Shown here: piece after piece, positions 11,509 through 21,492 of the stretch
Position numbering within the stretch: position 1 is the stretch's first letter
Layout: each line of letters opens with the position of its first letter
NCBI GenBank assembly: GCA_012274445.1
Contig: JAAROD010000080.1
Location: forward strand, 1,612,001-1,676,000
Origin: Sclerotiophoma versabilis
Lineage: Eukaryota > Ascomycota > Dothideomycetes > Pleosporales > Didymellaceae
Reading direction: 5' to 3'
DNA length: 64,000 nucleotides
Notes under the pieces: generated by a model
Told to the model about the DNA's origin: nothing
The model's database searches: none
Seen by the model: the letters and a program-made list of their open reading frames with translations, nothing else
Program-made: the position numbers and the translations under genes

Positions 11509-11868
11509 TTACAACTTGCTGATGAACAGACGGGCAGCGAACAGGCGGAGGCGCTGGGGCAGGATGTACTTCGAGAAGATGTAGATGAGGGTGGGGAGCA
11601 GGACAAAGGCCACGGTGGTCTCGTTAACGAAGAAGAAGGGGATAAGCTGGGGCATGGCCGACTTGAGGATGGTCTGCTTGCGTTAGCATTCCCTCTGCTG
11701 TACGGTATACAGGGTGCGTTGTTGTACCATCTGCTGGGGGCCGACCTCGGGGGTCTTCTTCTGTTGCTGGCTGGCGAGTGCGGGGCGGGCCATGACAGCA
11801 GGGCGGACGGCGGTGGGCGCGCGGAAAGCGGCCCTGGCGAAGGGGCGGAGGAAGCGGGTGGTGTTCAT
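11509..11868 (-). CDS. atp8: Nuclear-encoded mitochondrial ATP synthase subunit 8 (Atp8)
   Basis: Exons on the minus strand are 11728-11868 and 11509-11673, with a 54-nt intron (GTACAA donor, GCTAAC branch, CAG acceptor). The product has 101 residues. Exon 1 encodes a mitochondrial presequence: residues 1-33 are rich in Arg, Ala and Pro with no acidic residue, followed by a Gln/Lys linker. Exon 2 encodes TILKSA and then a 48-residue core. The core begins MPQLIPFFFVNE, has one membrane segment, and ends in a basic tail closing with RLFISKL. That is the hallmark layout of fungal mitochondrial Atp8, a stator subunit of the F1Fo ATP synthase membrane sector, and matches its usual 48-residue length. 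Codons are G/C-ending, as in nuclear genes. A longer upstream open frame (to 12054) exists, but the presequence start at 11868 is far more plausible. Confidence 0.85.
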
Positions 11869-12542
11869 CGTGGGCGGTCTGCAGTCTGCGGTCAGTGGTG
11901 CGCGGGCGCAGGGGGGCCAATTGCTGCAGACGAGCTTGCTGGCGCGGAACTGACGCACTGGAAAAGTGTATGCGGCCCGGTGAGATGCGCGGTGATGGGG
12001 TTGCGGGTGGAGGTCGACGGTGCTGGTGAGCCAAAAGCTCTTGCTGAGCTGCAATCAATGCGGAAAGACCCGCGTTGACACGTGACCTTGGCATCGAAAT
12101 ATCAAACGCCAGCTTCCTTCCCCACATTCCAACTTCAAACATTACTTCAAGACGTGACATCAAAATGCCCTCGATTGGAATTTCGCACAATGGCGTAGAT
12201 GTTTCCTGAAACGTTCCTATCGGCCTGTAACTTGCCGTGCCATCCACATACAGCTTGCAGTTCACCATCAATCTACGTCAAGACTTGCAACAGTACAGCT
12301 GAATGGCAAGATCATCATACAACCGATTTACATACGACTCGTGCACACCATACATACAGCTTCATCCACTCTGCCAAGCGCAGACATCTTGATCAACGAC
12401 TGACCCCTCACTTTGGTGCTGGTTGCACCGCCTTCTAGCCTTCCTTTGAGCCGCCGGACAACAGGCAAGCTTTATATAGATAGGCCTACTCGTCCCCAAG
12501 GAGCACCAGCGGCGACGTACAAAAAAACCGACTGTCACAAGA
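11869..12542. other. Divergent promoter region between atp8 and the NmrA-like gene
   Basis: A 674-bp shared upstream region. A TATATA element (12473) serves the plus-strand gene. Open frames here on the minus strand continue upstream of the atp8 start and look like untranslated leader. Confidence 0.5.
12473..12478 (+). promoter_or_regulatory. TATA-like element of the NmrA-like gene
   Basis: TATATA lies 70 bp upstream of the predicted start codon at 12543. Confidence 0.4.
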
Positions 12543-13558
12543 ATGCCGATCGAGAAGGTTATGATCATTGGTGTAAGGTTTGGTCTATGCGCGAAAGTAA
12601 GATCAGCTAATTTGTTTAGAACTGGGACCTATCTGTGAGCATCATCAACGCCCTCTTACCTTCTGATGGGAGCCAAATACACCCAAATCTACAGCTATCG
12701 GTCCTCACGAACCCTTCTCAATGGCTGCGGCTGCCACCACACCTATCCACCGACGCCGTCAAACACCAGAGGTCTGACTTTTCGACCACCTCACTTAAGT
12801 CTGCGTTTGCCGGGCAAGACTTGGTCATCAGCACCACAGGCGGAGGAGACTCGGACCAGCAGATCGACGTTATAGACGCAGCGATTGCGGCAGGTGTTCG
12901 GCGTTTCATGCCTCATGAGTTTGGCCACGATACGCTCAACAAGGCAATAGGAAAACGCATCCTGAAGTCTGCCGGGCGCACAAGGGTTATTGAACATCTG
13001 GAGGTGGTGTCCACAGATCCTTCAAACTTTGAGTGGGTCGGTGTTGCAACAGGATATGCACTGGACACAGGGCTCATCAGCGGCAATATGGGCTTTGATA
13101 TGGAATGGCATAGCGCGACCATCCACGGCATCGGCACCGAAACTTTCGCCGCTTCGAGTCTACAGCGAGTCGGGCAAGTAGTTGCGCGCGTGGTTGCCCA
13201 CTGGGAGGAAGTTAAGAATCAGTACGTCTACGCAGCAGGCACCCTGACATCTGCCAATGAGGTCCTGCGAAGCGCCGAAAAGGCTACCCACCGAGAATTC
13301 ACAGTTGGCAACTACGATGTTGAAGACTGCATTAAGGAAGGAGAAGCGCGGATTGAGCGAGGCTATCCAGACTCTGGCTTGTTCTTGTTAGAGCGCAGCA
13401 TTCTTTACGACGAACAGCTGGGTGCTGCAGAGCCGTTCAAACTGCTTAGCAGCAACAAGCTTTTGCAGCTTGCACCTGAGTCAGTAGAGAAGATCGTCGC
13501 AAATGCTTACCATGACCTCAAGCATCACGGCAAGCCTGGCTGTGGATGCTCGTCGTAA
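12543..13558 (+). CDS. NmrA/isoflavone-reductase-like NAD(P)-binding protein
   Basis: Exons 12543-12572 and 12620-13558 with a 47-nt intron (GTAAGG donor, GCTAAT branch). The product is 322 residues. The tiny first exon encodes MPIEKVMIIG, the first beta-strand of the Rossmann fold. Downstream landmarks are those of the atypical SDR/isoflavone-reductase (CipA-like) family: DLVISTTGGG, AAIAAGVRRFMPHEFGHD, and a C-terminal substrate domain. Members reduce small aromatic metabolites or act as redox sensors; the substrate here is unknown. The oddity is the dinucleotide loop. After splicing, the expected G-x-x-G-x-x-G reads GNWDLSV, with only the first glycine kept. Either the first splice is misread or cofactor binding is altered. 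The C-terminus ends in a Gly/Cys-rich CGCSS. Confidence 0.8.
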
Positions 13559-14309
13559 GGGCGCCTCGCTTCTATGGGATTCAGCTTGGGCATCCACTGC
13601 AATCAAGAGCCCCACATACAATTTTGCCTTATCAGGCAGGTCAGCACAACTTATATTTGTATGTTTCAGCACAGCACATTAAGCACAGCACAAAGATCGA
13701 CTAAGTTAATAGCGAAGTTTGCAAACCGATGCGCAGACTACCCGCTCGCAGACCACTCAGCCCTGGGCCCGGGCGGATCTGTCCGGCATCACCAAACTTT
13801 CTTCTCGCTCTTGTTTCGCTTTCTCGTCGGGATGACCAAATCCCGCTGACCGATCACCCTCCTAACTCCATCATCCTCACCGACACTCCGTCCGTGCCTC
13901 TCACTTCATCTCTCTTGTTTCCGACCATTATCTGAACCAAACCTGAACGGGAGCGCTAACGACTTTTTCATCCGCCGGCCCGGGCGGACTTCATCTGCGG
14001 CGAGCATTCTTATTGGTCAGAGCGACCATGCTGCACAAGGGGGAAGCGTGTAGGAGCATCATGCGAACCCATGATCCTGCTCGACCAGTCAGTTGTATAT
14101 GCGCACCATAGCCTAACAATCTGGTGGCCCACGGTCAGTGCGAGCACCGAGGAGAAGTGGGATGAGGTATATACTGAGGATGCTCCCCTCGATCTTGCCG
14201 GGTTTCGACGACCACAAGAGACTCGTATGAACCAACACTCTGCATCACACTTAATCACACTCTACCGCCAGTAGTCAACATCAACATAACTTCAACGTCC
14301 ATATTAACA
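13559..14309. other. Intergenic region
   Basis: Nothing is recognised. It includes two G/C-rich patches containing CCCGGGCGGA near 13767 and 13979. Confidence 0.4.
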
Positions 14310-14555
14310 ATGCCTCACCCAAACCGTCGTCTCCGCATCAATACCCAGGCTCAACCTGTAGACCCTCTCGAGCAACGCTTCTCCTCACCCAGCTTGGTTC
14401 CCGGCATGGGCATAATGAGTCTGCTCTCGATGCTGCTCAACATTGAGGAGAAGAGCTACGACCTACAATTTTCTCCTCGACGAGCCAGCTTTCCACGCTC
14501 CAACTACCCGAGGATTGTTATCACACCCGCGACTGAATCCGGCATCGCGACTTGA
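14310..14555 (+). CDS. Possible small protein of 81 residues
   Basis: An open frame with a favourable start context (AACA before ATG) preceded by an A/C-rich, stop-free-looking leader such as real genes here have. The translation MPHPNRRLRINTQAQP... has one hydrophobic patch (GMGIMSLLSMLLNI) and a basic C-terminal third. No family is recognised. It could be a genuine short gene or chance; a downstream exon was not found. Confidence 0.3.
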   Translation: MPHPNRRLRINTQAQPVDPLEQRFSSPSLVPGMGIMSLLSMLLNIEEKSYDLQFSPRRASFPRSNYPRIVITPATESGIAT

Positions 14556-15331
14556 GCACGCACAACGCGGATACGAAGCATCTAAAATACATGGGCTTTG
14601 GCATTATAGCAACAACTGAGCTATAGCTCAGCTTTCGGTCACGACAAGATAAGAATCAAAAGCAATGCTCGTGATGGATATGCTTCGGGGTTTGGCACAC
14701 GCACCGCTGCGGCGACTCAACACGAAGTAGTGACGCGCCAGAGTACACAGCGTCACTCAGACATGCTCGAAAACTAGCCAATCACACACCTCCAGCCAAT
14801 CCGCATGTCTTGTCGATCCTTGCGTCTGCTGTACTCCTTAGCATACACTTGTTGGCACACATCCACAGACTCGCAAGGCTCCGACAAGCGGCTGAAGAAC
14901 CCATCGCACTCGACCATGTCGCAAGCCAGCAAAAGCAATACCCGGATCCGTCGATGCGGGGAGTGACGCAAAGAAGGCCTCGTCTAAAGTACTTTGAGGG
15001 ATAAGAATGGGAAAGCGGTTGGGAGGGGGGGGGGGGGGTGAGCAGGACCAAGATGGTGAACGGTAGCAGTGAAGACTAGCAAAGAAATCGAACCTGTTTC
15101 ACACCCTTTTGGTTGACATGCACTATCGTGTGTAGATCATAGAGTGCAATATGTCAAAGAGCAAATTGCGTGTTCATCGAGTACTTTTCATGTGGGCAGA
15201 GAGGGGATATTGTAGTTTCTGTCTCCAGGAAAATCCACAACGCTAGGCGTACTTAAAAAGGATGGTACATGAGAGCGGCGCTCTGAGGGTATCTAAGTCT
15301 AGTCTGAAATGGATTTATGTTCCTGATGCAC
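14556..15331. other. Intergenic region with a poly-G run
   Basis: No gene is recognised. A run of 14 G lies at 15025-15038. The region ends at the stop codon of the minus-strand MFS gene. Confidence 0.5.
15025..15038. repeat. Poly-G run of 14 bases
   Basis: A homopolymer read directly in the intergenic region downstream of the MFS gene. Confidence 0.85.
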
Positions 15332-17213
15332 TCAAAGCCCGTACTCGAAAGTCATCTTCTCGTCTCCTTCTCTGCCACCTTGTGTAGCTTCCTCAAGCCA
15401 TGTGGTCAGCCGAGGCGTCAGCTCGCTCTTCTTGAGCATCGCAATAAGCCTTGCAAGCCAAGGACGCGAAACTACGAGCGGGCCCGTGCCGTCGTTCTTC
15501 TCGTTCTCGCGCTCCTCGGCATCCCACTCCTGCACGATTGCTCGTCTTCTCGCATTCTCGGCCTTCAGGTTGCGCAGGAACAGAATGTAGCCTCCAGCAG
15601 CAGCCGCGACGCTGAGCAGCGTCCAAAAGAATGGCACGATGTAGCCAGTCTCTGCGTATCGAGGCTTGAATAACATTGCGCTAATTACGCCTGCAAGGTT
15701 GCCCCAGCCGTTGATGCCCAGCATTAGCGCCCTCTTGCCTGGGCTCGGCGTGTTCCCGGAGATCCACGCTACTGTGAGTGGACTCGCAATGTACGCGCCA
15801 CTAACCAGCACAGTCAGACTAAGGTACCGTGGCACCGCCCAACTCGTCGGCAGTGCGACGACAAGACTCAAGCCTGTCACCATGATGCCTAAGCCAAGGA
15901 GTACCGGGCGTAGTCGTGATTGGTGGCGATCGCTATAGGAAGCGAATAGGTATAATGTGACCGCGCCGCAGACATGTGGAGGCGCGGTGAGCAGGTTGAT
16001 GAGGGAGGGGGAGGCTTTGTTGCCTGTCAGCGGCGCAAGGACGAGCGGAAGGAAGACGGAGAAGGCGTAGACAGGGACTGCAGAGAGGATGTTGCATGCG
16101 AGAAGATGCCAGATTAGCGGCGAAGAAAGGGCAGAGAGGATGTCGCGAGGCGTGAGGCCGCGGTCGTCAAGGGTTGCTCGCTGCTCGCGAGGAGAGGCAA
16201 CCGGGGGGTTGAGGAGGCCGTGCGATTCTTCGTCGACGGTTGAGATTGGGGAGAAGGAGTTCGAGTCGCGGTGCTTGTAAGACGTGGCCGATCCTTCTTG
16301 TGCTGCGCGGTCTTTAATAACACGCGAGGAAGCGTACCGGCGCTCCTCTGGTGTGAGGAACCATGCTGTCTCGACACTGTGTGGGAGCCACAGATAACCC
16401 ATCAGCGCGACTACGACCGTCAGACCGCCCTCTAGTAAGAAAAGGACCTGCCATGACTGCCACCGCGACTTGATGTCTGGGTTCGAGCCGTGTCGGTCGG
16501 GAAAGTGCTTGAAGACAAAGTAACTGATGATGCCGCCGAGCGCGCCCCCAACAGCTGCCTGGCCGTAGAAGAGGGAGAGGCGGCGGCCGAACTCGAAGCG
16601 AGTATAGAAGAGGGAAAGGTAGGAGACGGTGACGGGATAGAAACCGGCTGTTGTTGGTCAGCACCCATCTACGGAGAGCGGACTCTTGACTCAGACATAC
16701 CCTCCAGACACCCAATAACAATTCGCAGCGTATAAAGCTGCCATCTCTGCTTGACCTGTACGTGCAGCATAGTGCTCAGTCCCCACAGCAGCATGCACGT
16801 CGGGACCCAAGCAACCATGCCATATCTACGTCCCAGCGCGGCGCCGGCGGGTTGGAGTGTGACGAAGAAGGCGAAGAAGAGAGCTACGGCGGTGTTGAGG
16901 TCACCCTTTTGGAGCCCAATGTCGGTTGTGAAGTGTGCGGATTCTGCATTACCTATCTGTATCTTTCGTCAGTACGGTCCGGGCGGCTTATGCCGTGCGT
17001 TGAGCTCACATTGGACTTGTCAAGGGAGTTGAAGAGGAACAGCAGCGCAAGGAAGGGCAGGAGGAGCGTGTCGAGCTTCAGCAGCGTCCTCTTGTGTAAG
17101 CGTGAGGTCGTAGCAGGGTGCTCATCGTCGTTGTTATCATGCATGGTGCGTGCTGAAGCTGCGGAGATGCGGGAGAGCTCATGTTGCTGGACCATCGCGG
17201 CGGTATGCGCCAA
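15332..17213 (-). CDS. Major facilitator superfamily transporter, Dal5-like
   Basis: Minus-strand exons are 17010-17213, 16701-16956 and 15332-16647, with two 53-nt introns. The product is 591 residues (or 585 from Met7). The first transmembrane segment carries LLLPFLALLFLFNSLDKSNIGNA, shown here only as a landmark with the family's usual Leu/Phe-rich start and LDKSN-IGNA junction. Twelve membrane helices are plausible, with the central cytosolic loop at about residues 255-320. This architecture is that of the anion:cation symporter (allantoate/nicotinate/tartrate permease) branch. The transported compound cannot be assigned. The long Ser/Thr-rich central loop and the charged C-terminal tail are likely sites of post-translational control. 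The gene is isolated, with 4.3 kb of apparently empty sequence upstream. Confidence 0.88.
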
Positions 17214-20200
17214 GACGAGTCAGTTCCGGCGCAGGGCATCACAAGGCCGACGACATCGCATGACCTTCCCTTCGTACATCAATCGCGAGAAACATGGCGC
17301 GCTCCGGTGCTAGCGAGTTGGGTGTCCAGCGTGGGTCATTCGTCCCGTGAGACTGGCTGACCGGTGCTTTAGACCCTGTGCCGTTGAACATGCCGTGATT
17401 GGTATCGCTTGAATCTGCTTGGAAGAGAGTACAACCAACACCCTTGTTTCCGACTTGTCATATCAACTCGCCTTTCGACGAGACATTCTACCGACTATAT
17501 GCGCTGAGTCGACACATGCCACTGAAGCTCACACTCTCGCCCAGAACCTACCGATAAGCGATGTCAAAGAACCACTTGGGATCTTGAAGGAATTGAGAGT
17601 TGAAGTCCATCATGTCGTCTGGCGAGAATGACTGCGAGTCCACATCTAGACCCATATCAAAGCCAGTACCAACGTTGTCAGGACCTGCATTGTTACCGGC
17701 TGGTATACCCTCCCCGGTAACATCGTCGGTGTCATCTCCTCTGCAATGGTCTTTGACCCTGAATCTGGAAGTGCTGCCGTGTTCCTGTTTATATCTCTGC
17801 CATTATTCGGCGCATTGCTGCGGTACTCCTCTTGGCCGTTTCGAGGACCATAGCTCCAGGATCAGTGCTAGCAACCAGCGCATCGATACGCGATGTGGCG
17901 CACGCGAAGAATACGACGCTTTTAGCATTAGTTTCGCCATTCCATAGGCGCAACACTGCTGTATGGTAAGCGTTTAGCGGGGCGTCATAGAGCGTTTGCG
18001 TTTGCGGAGGCAATGCGATGGACTGGTTCTCGGAAGCAGCAGGCATCAGGGGAGTTGTCAGGCTGGAGGTTTTCTGGTGTAGGAATGGGCATTAGAAACT
18101 AATAACGAACCGCCGGACGAGCGAATCAAGAAGTTTGATCTGAAATGTCGTGATATTAATACTGTCATCGAGAGCTCTAATGGAAAAACCAGTCTTCTGT
18201 TAGCTAAGCCAGAGGCACTCAGAGTAGGGCAATTCGAAGCGCAGGTTGTTGATTAGGCGGATAGCTTCGAGAAGCATGGGTAATGAAACTGCAAATACGA
18301 TCTGGATACTGCAATCTGTGCACATGTCAAGTGGTTTGATGTGTAGTGGCGAGTCGTCTTGTTAAAAGAGGTAATCATCGTTGACGTTGGAAGGCAATCT
18401 TGGTCATACTCATGTACAGACATTATAGGGCATGCCCATGTCCATGCTGCTCCGTACTATGAACTCTAGTATCATCGCCCTTGGCCTTCTGCACATCTCT
18501 GCGTGGAATGTGTTCATTTTATCAAAGTACGACGGATCGCCGTGCAGTCTAAGATACATGACTGCTCTTAACGAAAAGTCGGCAGGGATCTAGATGTGAT
18601 CGCTTTCGATATTGCAGGCTTGCTTTGCCACTAGAACTAGTATCTGGATCTGAAAACCCGCCATATTGAGTCGTGACTCTTTGTGTGGTGTAGCAAGTCA
18701 GTTTTCTGCTGTCTGCATCTATTTGGCGTACGCAACTCGCAATCGCGGTTGAGTAATACCGGTGTGGAAGAGAACTCCTGTTGCACAGATGAGCATAGTC
18801 TTGAGTAAAGTCGAGGGCCTGCCTTAAGCTTTGCCTGGCCAATACTCTTCATACGCTTTACGGAAAGACGGAACTTGCAGTAATCAAAAGACGCCTTCGA
18901 AGGTGCGTAGGTGACTATCGACAAGCATATCGCAAGTAGCCTTGGGAAGGAGGAAGTTTAGAACTTCTGGCGAGACAGTAGACAGCAGTTTGTGGACTGT
19001 CTTAAGCCACGTGCTATAGTCTTAAGCTCGTTGATAACCTTGTACAGCTCCGTTGACTTGTTGACCTCCATGCGGTCTATAGCTGGGTTCACGATTATAT
19101 TCACGTTACACAAAGCCTCGTACTGTTTGTGTGTCAGCGCTCTGCTCAAGTATAGCATTCACTAAGATAGGGCTACTAGTAGGCCCCATAGCATTCATCC
19201 AGTAACTCTGGCTGGCGGAAGAATTTTGATTTCTGAAAGGTGCCTGGAACGTCGGTAATGATAACCACGATTGCTCGTGTGTCGGCTCCAGGGGCTGCAC
19301 CTGGCAACAATTGTGCGGAGGCGTTCATTCTCCCTGAGTAGAATGACCACAAGCGATGATGCCCTAGTTATTGTATGCAAGCTCAAACCCAGTATCGACC
19401 TTTCGGCTACGTGGGGAGAGGACTGAGCTGAGTTTCGAGCATTGCTTCCAGACGCTGATCTAGCTTCTGGCGACTGCTCCATCCTCCTTCAAATATCAGC
19501 TCAAGATGGCCTGTAGGTCCCCTATAGTACTTGGTCCTGAATCAGGCCCCATAAAGTCTTTTACGGTTGCATTTGGCTTTCGGTATTCAACATTCGACGC
19601 ACGACAGTGCAGATCTTCTTGTACGTTTGTCCAGACCATCGCCATTTGTATTCGCTTGCAGCACGCTGAGAAGTAGCCCAAACGCTCAAAATCTTTAGTG
19701 TTCAACCTGGCTTGATAATGCAGTATCGGTGGTATGGCACCCAAAATAAGGTTGGCGTAGGAGAAAAGCAGTCGTTTGGTGGAATTGCGCAATGGCAGGC
19801 TTTTCATGCAGTCAGCCTTCATTATGCGTACCACGACCACTACGTGCGCAGGATATCGCACATCTAATTACAACGTCAACATAAAGTCTTTGAGATTGTA
19901 TGGTATGTTGCAATGGTCGCTAGTGAGCTGCACATTTGGGTGGAGTGGCAAGTTGACACGGCCGCCAGACACAAGGCAGGTACGACCACTACACCACAAC
20001 TTCCATCCACTACATTATTTGCGCAAAGCCTATAGTTTTTATTATTAGCAGCGCCTAAAAAATGCCCAGCAACTCGCATTCAGTGCTCCAGGACAAACCT
20101 TGAGTTATCGAACGTTGACCCTTTATCTTGTTCGCTGCACAACCGCATTGTTTCTTTCCTCTAGCTGGGTTGCAACAGATCGTTTCGATGTTCGAGATTG

Positions 20201-21492
20201 CAGCCCTTTTTAGGCTGTTAAAGTCTTGATAACATGACTTCAGAATGCACTGGTTATTCTGCGCATACTTGCTGCGGACGTCAGGAAGTTTTTGGGAATG
20301 GGTGCAGGTACAGTGCGTGCTCGCTCTTCTCGTTACCCTTTTCGTTTTTCTTCTCATCTGTTTCGTCATTTCCATATTTCACGTATTGTCGGAAACCTTT
20401 TTTCGAACCCAGCTCTTACAGTTGTTTTTTACGTTCAGGTAGTTCTGTCGGAGAACAGAGTGCAGCGCGCTTCTACATGCTGTAACCGAGCAGTAAACTC
20501 GATCTGTTAGTGACATCTCACAACTTTGTTGCTACACTTTAAGTGTGTACCACAGCGTAATCTTGTTCGATTCAAGGAGTACAAGATACGTGAGAGGTCT
20601 GCCATCGTCTAAACTTCGGAATGCATGATGATGTTCCATGCAACAAGACCATTGCGTGCTACAAGGTGCTGCTGGCGCGATCACAACAGCCGCGCCTGTT
20701 CCTTTCCTAGCAGGATCGTGGACTAGTCACCACCAGTCATGTCGAGCTACGAAAGATAACGTTTCCTCTAGTGCCCAATTCCTCACAGACACCGCGCGGG
20801 ATTCGTCTCGGCCTCTTCTTGTCGCTGAAGACGCCGGGCCACGGTTCAGATTTCGCAATTCCAGCCATGACGAGCGAATCCTGTGGCTTCCGAAGAGACT
20901 TTCATCTAGGCACGTCCCTTAGACGAGCTGATATGGAGGGCTTGGTCTGGATCAATGTTTCGAGAAAAAAGTGAAGGGTTGATGGCGGTCTGCTACATCG
21001 CTCACCATGTAGTATGGAGCATTTTCACAGATGCGCAGAGACTTGACTGAAGGCCGCTCCTCCTTTCGAGGAACACAAGATATGAATACACAATATGCAA
21101 CTAAGCCTTTCTTCCGTCACTAGTGGATCCTTCGCTGCGAGCGACAATGTCCTCCCCACAATCAACAAGCGACATAACCGGTCCGAACCGAGCTAATACA
21201 CTAGGCCACAGGAACTTACGAAAATGATATGGTTCCTTGTGGCAAGCGGCAGGGTTCGGTATACAACTGCAACCTCATCGTCGTTGCCCCACGCGGCGCG
21301 ACGATTGTGCCATGAAGGGGTGCAATGATGTATTTCGAATTCTGCACCTTGTGTGGCTAAAGATTGTCCGCTGATCGGATCGTGCACAGATTGTATATAT
21401 ATGCTTCATCGCGATGATCTTTGGACTACCAGCAGCGGCTCATTTGACTGACTCCGTACAAGAGTCGAGTTGACTTCACTCAGACGCTCACA
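17214..21492. other. 4.3-kb stretch without a recognisable gene
   Basis: This is the longest unexplained interval. It contains only open frames under about 125 codons. On the minus strand three medium frames follow one another (19496-19861, 19195-19482, 18958-19158), each with ordinary amino-acid composition. They could be pieces of a decayed gene, but I recognise no domain. Neither terminal repeats nor transposase motifs were seen. Confidence 0.4.
21394..21402 (+). promoter_or_regulatory. TATA element of the amino-acid permease gene
   Basis: TATATATAT lies about 90 bp upstream of the start codon at 21493. Confidence 0.5.

Noticed and set aside
11152..12078. 308-codon plus-strand frame over the atp8 locus
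   Set aside because: It is antisense to the atp8 exons, has no family resemblance and a composition typical of a shadow of G/C-biased codons.
13760..13990. Two CCCGGGCGG-containing patches as a palindromic regulator site
   Set aside because: The palindrome is imperfect, spacing to the next gene is unclear, and G/C-rich words of this length are expected by chance.
20521..20600. tRNA gene candidate because of GTTCGATTC
   Set aside because: No matching A box, acceptor-stem pairing or full B-box consensus around it; no tRNA was supported anywhere in the window.
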